Below are positions 8,770 through 18,649 of a stretch of DNA of 64,000 nt, one piece after another. The stretch comes from Planctomycetaceae bacterium (GTDB taxonomy: Bacteria; Planctomycetota; Planctomycetia; Pirellulales; Pirellulaceae): contig PAPJ01000045.1 in assembly GCA_002709045.1 (NCBI GenBank), positions 1 through 64,000 on the forward strand, written 5' to 3'. Each line of letters begins with the position of its first letter. Within the stretch, counting starts at the first letter, position 1. A program made the position numbers and the translations under genes. The notes under the pieces were generated by a model. That model ran no database searches and was not told the origin of the DNA. It worked only from the letters and a program-made list of their open reading frames with translations.

Positions 8770-9894
8770 TTAAATCGTTAGCCATCTGTCGCGACCGGAT
8801 ACTTCCCAGCTTTCAGTGACTTGTTCGTTTTCGATTACGTAGGCAGACCGGTGAAGTGCGCTTGTTGGACAGATGTGCCCGGGTACTGCAAGTAGTTCAT
8901 CGCCGGGGGCAAAGTCGTCTGCATTATCCAGACGTAATACCAGATGCTCTTCGTTTTGAAGAATTGGCTCGGCATGGGGGAGGTCTGGAAAGATTACCCG
9001 TTTTTTTACATCCGGGTCAGATGCACAAGCTTTGTAGCCTAGATCAACGGTAATCGTATCTTCCGTAGGCCGGCTAATCACTCGTGTAAGAATACGTGCC
9101 GCCGGTGTGTAGCGGAGATCCGGAAACATTTTCCCGTAGTTGTTATCAAAGAAGGTATTGGTGCCCGGACTTAGTTCCAGAGCCCGATCGGAAATGGATG
9201 CGTAAACCGGGAAACTGCCGGTTCCGCCGGCTACGATTCTTGGCACACTTAGTCCCTGACTTTCAAGCTGATCTCTGAATCCGCTGGCTAATTCCCAACA
9301 GGCCATGACCGCCAGACGACGTTCTTCCAGATTCGTCTGATGATTTTGTCCATCGTATAGATGAATTCCACCAGGCTGAATTCCAGGCAGGTCGTGAAAG
9401 AGTTGGTAAAGCTGGCTTGCAACTTCACCGGGTGCTATTCCCGTGCGATGTTGTCCTGAATCCAGATCCAGTAATAGCTGAATTGACTGCCCGGCCGCAG
9501 ACATTACGCTGGAAAGTTCTCGTACCGGTGCCTCGTGGTCTGCTGTTGCAATGAATTGAACATCCTTGTAACGACGAACAAATTCTACAGCTCTTTGAAT
9601 ATTAGGGCCGACAAGGTTGTAACCGAGCAGAATGTCTTTGACACCGGCTTCGGCTAACATCTCTGCTTCTGCGAAGGTTGCACATTTGTGTTTTGTAATT
9701 CCTAATTCGAGTTGGATTTTTGTGACTGCTGACATCTTATGTGTCTTGCAGTGAGGTCGTAAACGAGTGACGTCGCCGGCTTCGCGAAGCATTTCGGAGA
9801 GATTAGCATTCATCACATCCCGAAAGATAACCAGGCCGGGAGATACAATCGAAGAGGTATTCTGGATAATGAAATTATATTCAGTCATTTTCAT
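8770..9894 (-). CDS. D-threonine aldolase / D-serine dehydratase-like PLP enzyme
   Basis: Fold-III PLP enzyme of 374 residues with an alanine-racemase-like N-terminal barrel and a C-terminal metal-binding domain. RPHCKTHK near residue 46 carries the expected PLP lysine. GGTGSFPVY is the phosphate-binding glycine loop. PGHICPT near the C-terminus supplies a His-x-Cys metal pair. From memory, His-x-Cys is the zinc pair of eukaryotic-type D-serine dehydratase, while classical D-threonine aldolase has His-x-Asp, so dehydratase or lyase activity on a D-hydroxy amino acid is possible. It lies tail to tail with the ATPase gene (20 bases apart) and 34 bases downstream of a DMT permease on the same strand, which could import or export its substrate. 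The exact substrate is unknown. Confidence 0.85.
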   Translation of the reverse strand: MKMTEYNFIIQNTSSIVSPGLVIFRDVMNANLSEMLREAGDVTRLRPHCKTHKMSAVTKIQLELGITKHKCATFAEAEMLAEAGVKDILLGYNLVGPNIQRAVEFVRRYKDVQFIATADHEAPVRELSSVMSAAGQSIQLLLDLDSGQHRTGIAPGEVASQLYQLFHDLPGIQPGGIHLYDGQNHQTNLEERRLAVMACWELASGFRDQLESQGLSVPRIVAGGTGSFPVYASISDRALELSPGTNTFFDNNYGKMFPDLRYTPAARILTRVISRPTEDTITVDLGYKACASDPDVKKRVIFPDLPHAEPILQNEEHLVLRLDNADDFAPGDELLAVPGHICPTSALHRSAYVIENEQVTESWEVSGRDRWLTI

Positions 9895-9928
9895 ACTCGA
9901 TGATTACAGGTTTTCGTCGTAATGCATT

Positions 9929-10903
9929 TTACTGAGGTTGCTGGCGGTTTACCAAATAGATTCCGCTGGCCACCAGAATCAAGGAAACGAATATCCATGG
10001 AGATAGTGGGTCTTCACGAAATATTGCTGCGGCTGAAATTCCAAACAATGGCGTTAAAAAGCTGAAAACAGAGATTCTCGTTGCGGAATATTTTTTTAGT
10101 AGCATCGTTTGGATAGCAAAGCACAATCCACCCACCATAATTCCCTGATAAATCAGACCGCCAACAACCTCGTGATTTACATATTCGATGGCGATCTGGT
10201 CGAATTCAAAGACTAACGCGGCGGGAATAAACCAAAGAACGCCAATGAAATCGTGCCACAGGATAATCGTGCCGGAATGAATCTTTGTGAGACAGGATTT
10301 GATATACAGGATTTTGATTGCCAGAATCAGGGCGCTAAAAATGATGATCAGATCACCGCTAATACTGGCTTGATCGGTGATGGGAGTATCGCTGTTGGAG
10401 GATTTGAGTATTAACGTGACCAGTGCACTGGCAGCGGCTAAAAAACAGCCAAATAACTGGATTCTGGTAATTCGGTGGTTGCCAGTGTAAAAATGCTCGA
10501 AGATCAGCACCCAGATAATAAAGGTGTTAATTAGAATCGTCGTATGAGTCGAATTAGTCAGATGGACTCCGATGGTAAAAGTGGCAATTTGAGCAAATAG
10601 CAGGGTGCCGGCAACAAAGCTGGGAATGATTTGTTTGCGATTGATTCCAATCGGAGCCTTTACCAGCAGACACCACACCACCATGAAAACTGTTGCCATC
10701 GCAAACCGGATTCCACTGACAGTTAGCGGTGGTAGGCCCAGTTGAGTTTCTTCGGAGAAGAGACTGTATTTCGCGGCCACAGGGTTCCCACCCCAGCAGG
10801 CAGCAGTTAGCACTACCAAGCCGACTGCTGAGAGAGGTAGTGCAATCTTGCTGGAGTCTTGGGTCGTCGGTTCAACTGGGGTAGACTTACCGTTATCGTT
10901 CAT
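9929..10903 (-). CDS. EamA-family drug/metabolite transporter (DMT)
   Basis: Integral membrane protein with about ten hydrophobic segments arranged as two EamA repeats, beginning LPLSAVGLVVLTAACWGGNP and ending LTPLFGISAAAIFREDPLSPW, both typical of the family. I start it at the ATG at 10903 (MNDNGKSTP...); an upstream GTG frame reaches 10960, but its 19 extra residues look non-conserved and there is no clear Shine-Dalgarno at either site. It is head to head with the sulfatase gene (about 120 bases between starts) and upstream of the D-amino-acid enzyme, so transport of an amino acid or related metabolite is plausible but unproven. Confidence 0.85.
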   Translation of the reverse strand: MNDNGKSTPVEPTTQDSSKIALPLSAVGLVVLTAACWGGNPVAAKYSLFSEETQLGLPPLTVSGIRFAMATVFMVVWCLLVKAPIGINRKQIIPSFVAGTLLFAQIATFTIGVHLTNSTHTTILINTFIIWVLIFEHFYTGNHRITRIQLFGCFLAAASALVTLILKSSNSDTPITDQASISGDLIIIFSALILAIKILYIKSCLTKIHSGTIILWHDFIGVLWFIPAALVFEFDQIAIEYVNHEVVGGLIYQGIMVGGLCFAIQTMLLKKYSATRISVFSFLTPLFGISAAAIFREDPLSPWIFVSLILVASGIYLVNRQQPQ

Positions 10904-11026
10904 TGCTTTGAAGTATGAGCGGAAACGTGCATCGTAAACCACCATGTATACGAAAGCCACACCTTTGCCTGGAAGACTACCTGAAAAAGCGTAGTTCGTA
11001 ATCGAATTCTAATTAAGTGAGACGTG

Positions 11027-12913
11027 ATGTATTACAAATACTTTTTGGCCCTTATTATTCCGCAGATTCTGTGTTTTCTTCCCATTTCGGTTTTTGCAGC
11101 GCAGAAACCGAATGTTGTCTACATTATGGCGGATGAACTCGGTTATTTTGAACCTTCTTTTATGGGAAGCCAGACGATTCAGACGCCACGTATTGACGAG
11201 TTAGCGCGTCAGGGTGTGTGGTTTACTCAGGGATTGGCAGGTTCTTCGGTCTGCGCCCCGACGCGTTGTTGTTTTTTAACAGGAAAACACTCTGGCCATA
11301 CTTCTGTTCGGGTGAACGGAGGTGGGACACCACTTCGAAGCGAAGAGGTGACGATTGGAACCATATTGAAGAAGCGAGGGTACGCCACCGGAGGTTTTGG
11401 GAAATGGGGCTGTGGTGGTCGCGGTTCCACCGGCGTTCCTGAGGAGCATGGCTTTGATTTGTTTGTTGGTTATTATGATCAGGTTCATGCACACAGCTAT
11501 TACCCACCCTATATCATCCAAAATAGTCAGGAGTTGAGGTTGCCTGGAAACCTTGGCGCTGATCAGGGTGAGACGTATTCGCACTATGTGATTATGGATC
11601 GCGCAAAGCAGTTTATTCGCGAACATCAGGCAGAGCCTTTCTTTTGTTATTTGCCCATCCCCCCGCCACATGGAATGTTTAATATTCCGGACAACGATCC
11701 TGCCTGGAAAAAGTATCGTGATCAGGACTGGCCTGAACCTGCCAGGCGTTATGCAGCCATGGTGACCATGGTGGATCGTCAGGTTGGCGAGATTGTTGAT
11801 CTGCTGCAGGAATTGGAGCTGGCAGAAAATACGATCGTGTTTTTCAGTGGTGACAATGGCGGAAATGACTATTTTAAGTCGGACGAGCATCCGCGTGGCC
11901 TGCATGGGGCAAATGTGCACCCGGAAACAGGTGAACAGTTTCGGGGAACGAAAGGGACATTGTATGAGGGGGGGTTGCGAATTCCTGCTCTGGCCTATTG
12001 GCCGGGAAAAATTGAAGGAGGTCGCGTTAGTGATCACCTCTGGTATTTCCCTGATATTCTTCCCACGATTGCTGAAATCACGGGAGCCAAAGCACCAAAG
12101 GACATTGACGGAATTTCATTCTGGCCGGAATTGCAGGGGAAATATTCGCATAAAAAACAGGCCCGGCATGAATATTTGTATTGGGAAATTGGTGGACAAA
12201 GGGCTCTGCGAGTTAAACAGATGAAGGCTATTCAGCCGGGTGCCCAGCGTGACTGGGAATTGTATGATTTGTCAGATGATATCAGTGAAGCGGTTAATGT
12301 GGCTGAACAGCATGTGGAGTTGCTTGATGAGATGAAAATGCTTGCAGATTCCGCTCATACTGATGCGAGAGAGGGAACATTCGCCGATCGTACCAATCAC
12401 GAAAAAGATCGTCAGGCAAAATGGGGGTCGACACGACCGCTTTCGTCACCGCAGAAAGTTTCGAAACTGGACACCACGGGGCTGATTGCTCAAAGTCAAT
12501 GTAAAATTGTCGCTTTTAGCAGCCAAAGCATGGCCGGGAATCGATTAGCTCAATACGTACTTGATGGGAATCCACGGACGCATTGGCATACGCAATACGT
12601 TCCGGAGGTACGTAAACAACCTCATCACTTAGTTATTGATTTGGGAAAGCTGCGTTCTGTGACTGGTATTCGGTATCTTGCCAGGCAGGATGGCGGATAC
12701 AATGGTGCCATTGCCAGATTTGAAGTCTATGTGAGTCAGGATGGGATGAAATTTGAAACACCAGTGGCGACCGGTACGTTTCAACGGAACCGGATTAGCC
12801 AGCAACATACTTTTAGCGAGGTTTCTGCAAGGTTCGTAAAAATAGTCGCGCTTACGGAAGTCAACGGCGGTCCTTGGGCATCGGCAGCTGAGATTGGAGT
12901 TATTGGAAAGTGA
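11027..12913 (+). CDS. Secreted sulfatase with C-terminal F5/8 type C (discoidin) domain
   Basis: Type I (formylglycine) sulfatase of 628 residues. An N-terminal signal peptide (FLALIIPQILCFLPISVFAA) directs export. The catalytic domain has VVYIMADELGY, where the usual second metal Asp is Glu, the formylglycine motif CAPTR with Cys at residue 76, GKWGCGG and SGDNGG. The C-terminal ~145 residues (about 485-628) look like an F5/8 type C carbohydrate-binding domain (VIDLGKLRSVTGIRYL ... RFVKIVALTEVNG). It would cleave sulfate esters of algal polysaccharide. The stop overlaps the GTG start of the PhoD-like gene by 4 bases, so the two are probably translated together. A GTG directly before the ATG is an alternative start. 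Confidence 0.9.
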   Translation: MYYKYFLALIIPQILCFLPISVFAAQKPNVVYIMADELGYFEPSFMGSQTIQTPRIDELARQGVWFTQGLAGSSVCAPTRCCFLTGKHSGHTSVRVNGGGTPLRSEEVTIGTILKKRGYATGGFGKWGCGGRGSTGVPEEHGFDLFVGYYDQVHAHSYYPPYIIQNSQELRLPGNLGADQGETYSHYVIMDRAKQFIREHQAEPFFCYLPIPPPHGMFNIPDNDPAWKKYRDQDWPEPARRYAAMVTMVDRQVGEIVDLLQELELAENTIVFFSGDNGGNDYFKSDEHPRGLHGANVHPETGEQFRGTKGTLYEGGLRIPALAYWPGKIEGGRVSDHLWYFPDILPTIAEITGAKAPKDIDGISFWPELQGKYSHKKQARHEYLYWEIGGQRALRVKQMKAIQPGAQRDWELYDLSDDISEAVNVAEQHVELLDEMKMLADSAHTDAREGTFADRTNHEKDRQAKWGSTRPLSSPQKVSKLDTTGLIAQSQCKIVAFSSQSMAGNRLAQYVLDGNPRTHWHTQYVPEVRKQPHHLVIDLGKLRSVTGIRYLARQDGGYNGAIARFEVYVSQDGMKFETPVATGTFQRNRISQQHTFSEVSARFVKIVALTEVNGGPWASAAEIGVIGK

Positions 12914-14655
12914 TTAATCGACGATTGAATTTGATAGCATTGATTTTTGTTTGCATGATATCGGTCATGGACTCAAGCGGCGCCGCGGAGTGGATACGTT
13001 GTGAAGGTGTCTACCCCCATCATTTACAGGGGGTTTGTCAGGATGCAGACGGGAATTTGTACTGGTCTTTTACTACGACTCTGGTGAAAACAGATTTTCA
13101 GGGCAAGGTTCTGAAAAAAATCAAAGTCGCCAGCCATCATGGAGATCTGTGTTATGTGGATGGTCGATTGTTTGTAGCTGTAAATTACGGTCAGTTTAAC
13201 AATCCGGCAGGCAATGCGAACAATGAAATCGTGGTTTATCAGGCCGGCACTCTGCAAGAACAGGCGCGCTATAAAATCCCTCAGGTTAAATACGGTGCCG
13301 GTGGAATTGCATACCATGCTGGAAAATTTATTGTGGTAGGTGGTTTGCCGAACGGTGTCGAGGAAAACTATTTATATGAATACAATGAGTCGTTTATTTT
13401 TCAAAAAAGACATGTGCTTGATAGTGGCTGGACCCGTCTGGGTATTCAGGCGGCGGCATTTGCCGATGGCGTGTGGTGGTTTGGATGCTATGGAAATATC
13501 CTGTTAAAAGCTTCCCCCGATTTTGAAATGCTGGGTCGCTATAGATTTGATTGTGGTTATGGAATTGAACAAGCCAGAGGGGGAGGATTGTTGACCGCCG
13601 GTGGAAAGTCTGTTGCGGACGTGGGTTCTTCAGGTTGGATCACCAAGCGATTAACACATCAAATGATTTCTCAGCAAATAAAAAAACCAATAACACGTAT
13701 TGGTTTCGGGTCGTGTATCAAACAGCAGAATCCGGCACCACTGTTTACTAATATTCTGGATTACCAACCCGAATTATTTCTTTTCATGGGAGATAATATT
13801 TATGGTGATTCTGATGATATGGCTGTGCTGAAGGCGAAGTACCAAGTGCTGGGGGAAAAACCCCGGTTTCAAAAATTGATAGAAAAATCAGTGGTTCTGG
13901 CAACCTGGGATGATCATGACTACGGTATGAACGATGGGGGAGCTGGATTTGTACAACGTGTTGCCTCTCAACAGGTTTTCGCAGATTTCTGGAAAGATGT
14001 ACCGGATTCACCACGACGTGAAAGAGCAGGCGTATATGATGCTCATGTTTTCGGACCGGCTGGTAAACGGGTTCAGATTATTCTTTTAGACACACGGTTT
14101 TTCCGTTCAGATCTTAAGACCGGACCACGGCGCGTAGGGGGGCCGTATTACCCGGACAAAAACCCGCAGTTGACGATGCTGGGCGAAGCACAATGGCAAT
14201 GGCTGGAAAAACAGCTTCGGCAGCCGGCGGAAGTCCGGATCGTAGTCTCCAGTATTCAACTTGTGCCCCCTGCAGCTGGACAGGAAACATGGGGCAATCT
14301 TCCTTTGGAGCGCCAGCGGTTTCTGGATTTGCTCACACAATCGCAGGCTTCCGGATTGTTCGTTGTTTCCGGAGATCGTCACTGGTCGGACTTTTCCCGA
14401 ATAACGCAGGACCTATCTTATCCCCTTTATGATTTTACCTCCAGTAGCATCAATCAACTCCATTCAAGGGGAACACCGACAGACAATTCCCACCGGTTAC
14501 TGGATAGGACATTCCACAAAGAGAATTTTGGAACGATTGATATCGACTGGAGTCAGGAAGATCCGGAAATTCAGGTTGGAATTGTCGATCTTCAGGGCAA
14601 GATGCAGTTATCACACTCCTTTAAACTCAGTGAATTGCAGGTTAGTCGTAAGTAA
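12910..14655 (+). CDS. PhoD-like metallophosphatase with N-terminal propeller-like domain
   Basis: Secreted protein of 581 residues starting at a GTG inside the stop of the sulfatase gene (GTGA overlap). A signal peptide runs to about residue 26 (GAAEW). Residues about 28-240 show repeated short beta segments (DGNLYWSF, DGRLFVAVNYG, DGVWWFGCYGN), suggesting a beta-propeller-like sensor or binding domain. From residue 263 a PhoD-type metallophosphoesterase follows: RIGFGSC, FMGDNIYGD, TWDDHDYGMND, LLDTRFFRSD and VVSGDRHWSDF. PhoD enzymes are calcium/iron phosphodi- and monoesterases. Coupling to a sulfatase suggests combined removal of sulfate and phosphate from one extracellular substrate; that part is inference. 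Confidence 0.87.
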   Translation: MINRRLNLIALIFVCMISVMDSSGAAEWIRCEGVYPHHLQGVCQDADGNLYWSFTTTLVKTDFQGKVLKKIKVASHHGDLCYVDGRLFVAVNYGQFNNPAGNANNEIVVYQAGTLQEQARYKIPQVKYGAGGIAYHAGKFIVVGGLPNGVEENYLYEYNESFIFQKRHVLDSGWTRLGIQAAAFADGVWWFGCYGNILLKASPDFEMLGRYRFDCGYGIEQARGGGLLTAGGKSVADVGSSGWITKRLTHQMISQQIKKPITRIGFGSCIKQQNPAPLFTNILDYQPELFLFMGDNIYGDSDDMAVLKAKYQVLGEKPRFQKLIEKSVVLATWDDHDYGMNDGGAGFVQRVASQQVFADFWKDVPDSPRRERAGVYDAHVFGPAGKRVQIILLDTRFFRSDLKTGPRRVGGPYYPDKNPQLTMLGEAQWQWLEKQLRQPAEVRIVVSSIQLVPPAAGQETWGNLPLERQRFLDLLTQSQASGLFVVSGDRHWSDFSRITQDLSYPLYDFTSSSINQLHSRGTPTDNSHRLLDRTFHKENFGTIDIDWSQEDPEIQVGIVDLQGKMQLSHSFKLSELQVSRK

Positions 14656-14701
14656 ACGATTCTGAATTGCGAGTCGCCATTGTCCGATAGGATCGCCATC
14701 G

Positions 14702-15499
14702 ATGAGATCATTTGAATTGACGACAGAACGAAACGAACAATTTCACCGGGATGGTTATCTTCTTGTGAAGGCGTTGTTCGATTCGGAGGAAATTGCCGGG
14801 TTATTACAGTTTGCAAAAGCAGATATGGTGCTTGCCGACGAGGCCTATGTACGGCGTGATGGGGATGGAGGTGAGACCCGTCTTGCTCTTAGAAATCATC
14901 TGGATGATGACGTTCCCTATACTGCGGTGGTGCGTAGTCGGCGGATTGTCCAGACCATGCAGACGCTACTAGGCGATGAAGTTTATCACTACCATCACAA
15001 GATGATGATTAAACATCCCCGCATTGGTGGTGCCTGGGAATGGCATCAGGATTATGGTTATTGGTATAACTTCGGTTGCCTTTTCCCGGATATGGGAAGT
15101 TGCATGCTGGCAGTGGACCGGGCAACCAGAGAAAACGGATGCTTACAGGTATTGCGGGGATCTCATAAAATTGGTCGGGTGGATCATTGCCGGATTGGCG
15201 AACAGGTGGGAGCGGACCCTGAGCGTGTTGCCGTTGCAAAACAGAGGTTTGAATTGGTGGCTGTGGAAATGGCACCAGGTGACGGCCTGTTTTTTCATGG
15301 CAATCTGCTGCATCGATCCGATCAAAATCGCAGTGATCATCCGAGGTGGTCACTGATCAATTGTTATAATACCCGTCATAATGATCCTTTTGTTCAGAAT
15401 GGCCGGCATCCCAATTACTCGCCACTGGAAATCTGGGAAGATGCTAAAGTGCGGCAGACGTTAATTGGACATCAAAATACAGAAGATAATAGCTTGTGA
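14702..15499 (+). CDS. Phytanoyl-CoA dioxygenase (PhyH) family Fe(II)/2-oxoglutarate oxygenase
   Basis: Cytoplasmic protein of 265 residues. It opens with the PhyH signature NEQFHRDGYLLVKALFDSEE. The iron-binding HxD is His115-Gln-Asp117 (WEWHQDYGYWYNFG) and the distal His and Arg sit in HGNLLHRSDQN...HPRWSLINCYN. A likely Shine-Dalgarno (AGGA) lies 9 bases before the ATG. Enzymes of this superfamily hydroxylate very varied small molecules, including phosphonates (TmpA-type), but there is no direct evidence for the substrate here. It follows the sulfatase-PhoD pair by 46 bases on the same strand and may be co-transcribed. Confidence 0.85.
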   Translation: MRSFELTTERNEQFHRDGYLLVKALFDSEEIAGLLQFAKADMVLADEAYVRRDGDGGETRLALRNHLDDDVPYTAVVRSRRIVQTMQTLLGDEVYHYHHKMMIKHPRIGGAWEWHQDYGYWYNFGCLFPDMGSCMLAVDRATRENGCLQVLRGSHKIGRVDHCRIGEQVGADPERVAVAKQRFELVAVEMAPGDGLFFHGNLLHRSDQNRSDHPRWSLINCYNTRHNDPFVQNGRHPNYSPLEIWEDAKVRQTLIGHQNTEDNSL

Positions 15500-15665
15500 C
15501 ACCGGTCTGAAATTGGTGCTGGCATCTCATTACGATATGTCCGAACTCAATTTTGTGATGCTTTATCAGTTTAGATTAAAATATCAGCGTTCGGGATAGA
15601 ACACGGTGCTTCGCTGGAAAATCGCGGCAGATTCTTGTTGGTAACCAGTTAGAATAAACTTTACT
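15500..15665 (+). other. Short intergenic region before the heme-dehydrogenase gene
   Basis: This 166-base gap is AT-rich and carries no gene or convincing hairpin that I can see. It probably holds the promoter of the downstream PVC-type dehydrogenase gene. Confidence 0.3.
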
Positions 15666-18640
15666 ATGTTTCGTCGATCAGATTGGATAATCGTTCTCCT
15701 TCTCACCTTACGAACTCTGCCTGCTTTTGCGCAGCAACAGAGTTTACCGGAAGGAATATATTCCGCATCCCCTGAAGCGTCAGTTAAGTTCTTTGATATT
15801 CCAACGGGTATGGAAATCGAGCTGGTAGCATCAGAGCCTCAGGTTATCGATCCGATTGCAATCCGTTCGATGCTCAAGGCCGTATGTGGGTTGTTGAAAT
15901 GAATGATTACCCTTCAGGAAACGGAGTCTCACGAGTCAAGTTATTAGAAGATTTGGACAGTGATGGTACGTTTGAAACCGCACATGTTTTTGCTGATAAC
16001 TTAGTGTTTGCGACAGGACTGCAACCCTGGAAGGACGGTGTTGTCGTGACTTTAGCCGGACAGGTTGTTTATTTCAAAGATACCGACGGAGATCATAAAG
16101 CCGATACACGAGAAGTCTGGTATGCGGGTTTTGCACAGGATAATCAACAGCTGAGAGCGAATCATCCAAGATTAGGTATCGATCAGCGAATCTATGTTGC
16201 CAATGGATTGCGTGGAGGCATTGTTCAGAATCTTCGCCTGCCGGACAGTAAACCACTAAACATTAGCGGTATGGATTTTATGTTTGATCCTGAAACGGGT
16301 GACTGCGAAACGGTTTCCGGAAACGGGCAGTACGGACTCACCTTCGATGACATTGGTAATCGTTATGTGTGTAGTAATCGTAATCCGGCGATGCGGATCA
16401 TGATAGAAGATCGGTATCTCAAGCGTTACCCTTCTGTTCCGGTTTTGTCCGTTAAAAAAGATGTTGTAAAAGCAGGTCAGGAATCGGCGATTTATCCGCT
16501 GACAAGATTTTGGACGACATCCAATTTGCACGAAGGACAATTTACGGCAGCCTGTGGTGTGATGGTATATCGTGGTCATCAGTTGCCCTGGTTGAAGGAT
16601 GCTATTTTGACATGTGACCCGACCGGAAATCTTATTCACGCTGAAAAGGTTCAGTCGACATCTACAGATAATTCAAGATACAACTACTATGGACCTTACT
16701 ACTATGGCACGCCAACGCCCGAACGAGAGTTTCTGGCCTCTAGAGATCATTGGTTCCGAGCCGTTAGTATGCGAACCGGTCCGGATGGTTGCCTTTATAT
16801 CGTAGATATGCATCGAGCTGTCATAGAACATCCACAATGGGTCCCGGAAGAGTTGAAAGACCGTAAGGATGCTCGCAGTGGTGATGACAAAGGAAGAATC
16901 TATCGACTCAAGCCAGCCAATGCGCGGTTAGAGCCCAAGTGGAATTGGAGTATAGCGAATCAGTCGACAGAGGAATTAGTGTTGTTGTTGGAACATCAGA
17001 ATTCCTGGCAGCGTGATACTGCCTTTAGGTTGTTGGCAGAACAGCGATCTGACGAGGCGATTGGTTTTTTGGGTCGGCTGTTGAATTATTCCCGACAACC
17101 GGTCGCCAGGGTTTTGGCACTGAGATTACTTCATGGTTGGGATAAGCTGGAAGATGCACAGATTATGACGGCAGCCAGTCATTATGACCGACGGTTAAGA
17201 GTCCATGCGTGCATCGTACTTGAAGACCATTGGAGTAATACCCCACAACAACAAACACTTGCCCGAAAACTTCTGACAGACCGGGAAAGTGCTGTCCGTT
17301 TTCAGGCCATTCTCTCTTTTGGTGACAAAATAAAGCATGACAGTCCAACCTGGAATGGGCTGGTGAGAACAGTGATTAAAGATGAATATACGACGCAGGC
17401 TTTCTTGATGGCATCGGCTAATGATCTTGGTAATGTAGCAACGGCGGCGCTGAAGAATCTTTTATCAACCGGGGTTACCACTGTTGAACAGGCTGAGAAT
17501 ATATATCGGTTGTATGGTTTAGCTGCTCGTAGCATGACGCCAGAGCAACAACCGATTGCGTTGCGGTGGATCGCAGAGTTACCCAAATGGGCTAATCAAG
17601 AGGCTGTGGCAATTGGAGATGTGCGTGCAGCTCGTGCAATTCTCGAAAGTTTTAATGCCAAGCAAATTGACTGGCGATCACAAGTTGAGTCTTTGCCCGA
17701 ACAGCAAAAAATTAGCTTCAGTGTTCTCTTAATGTTAGCCCGGCAATGGATTAATGATGTCGAAGCTTCTGAACCATTGAAACGGGAGGCTCTGCAATTA
17801 CTGGCATTGGGTAAAGATGCTGAATTCCTGTTAACACTGCTCAATAAGCCGGCATTCGCTCATTACCATGTCGATATTCTTGGTTTGCTGCATTTCGAAA
17901 AAGATGCCGGCGTTTGGGCTGATATTATTAGTAGATTCCCGTCTATGGCTCCCGCTGTTAAACGGGCTCTGGTCGACGTCGTACTTCGCGATATCACTCG
18001 TACCGCAATGCTGCTAACTGAATTGGAAATGAAGACGATTTCCGTAAATGAAATTGATGTTACACGTATGAATCGGATGACAGGGTCGCCAAATGCTGAG
18101 ATTGCAAAGCGATCCAAAGCATTGCAGACAACCACAGTAAATGCAGACCGAGCAGCCGTTTTAGAGGATTATAAAGCGGTATTGGAACTTAACGCATTCC
18201 CTCGCGAAGGTGAGAAAGTGTTTCGGCAAAATTGTGCCACATGTCATCGTATCGGAAAAATAGGAAATCAGGTTGCGCCCGATATTTCTGATTCAAGAAC
18301 ACGCCAGCCACTGCAGCTGCTGACCGATATTCTGCAGCCTAACAAGGCAATCGATAACAATTATATGCATTACTCAGTTTTGACGAATGAGGGTCAAATT
18401 CTCGATGGTATTATCACTGAAGAAACATCCAGTCAAATCACATTGATGCAGCCGGAACGAAAAATTATTGCTGTCTTACGAACCGAAATAGATGAAATTC
18501 AATCACGGGGAGTCTCGTTGATGCCCGAAGGACTGGAAAAAAAGATTAATCATCAACAAATGGCTGATCTGATCTCCTTTATCAAAAACTGGAGATACCT
18601 CGACGGTCGTACTCCTCTGGCTAAACCGATCAACGAGTAA
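15666..18640 (+). pseudogene. PVC-type heme-binding CxxCH dehydrogenase, split by a one-base frameshift
   Basis: Two adjacent frames encode one protein. The first (15666-about 15866) gives a signal peptide and PTGMEIELVASEPQVIDPIAIR. The second continues as FDAQGRMWVVEMNDYPSGNG, the standard family sequence, when read from 15866 in the -1 frame. One missing T in CGTTCG at 15864-15869 explains the break; adding it restores 991 residues. The restored protein is a secreted quinoprotein/sorbosone-dehydrogenase-like propeller, then a HEAT-like helical region and a C-terminal cytochrome c domain with CATCH (first Cys codon at 18233). No canonical -1 slippery heptamer is visible. The cause is either a recent inactivating mutation or a sequencing error; the long intact remainder argues for the latter or a very recent event. 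Confidence 0.85.
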
Positions 18641-18649
18641 TCTTACAGA

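Noticed and set aside
11276..12037. Long open frame antisense to the sulfatase gene (253 codons)
   Set aside because: It lies wholly inside a well-supported sulfatase gene and its translation has no recognisable family pattern or signal.
14702..15499. PhyH oxygenase as the missing hydroxylase partner of the HD phosphonate oxygenase
   Set aside because: It lies 45 kb away beside sulfatase and PhoD-like genes, and nothing in its sequence points to a phosphonate substrate. The superfamily is too diverse to claim the link.
15860..15890. Programmed -1 frameshift in the heme dehydrogenase gene
   Set aside because: No X-XXY-YYZ heptamer or downstream pseudoknot is visible; a lost T is a simpler explanation.
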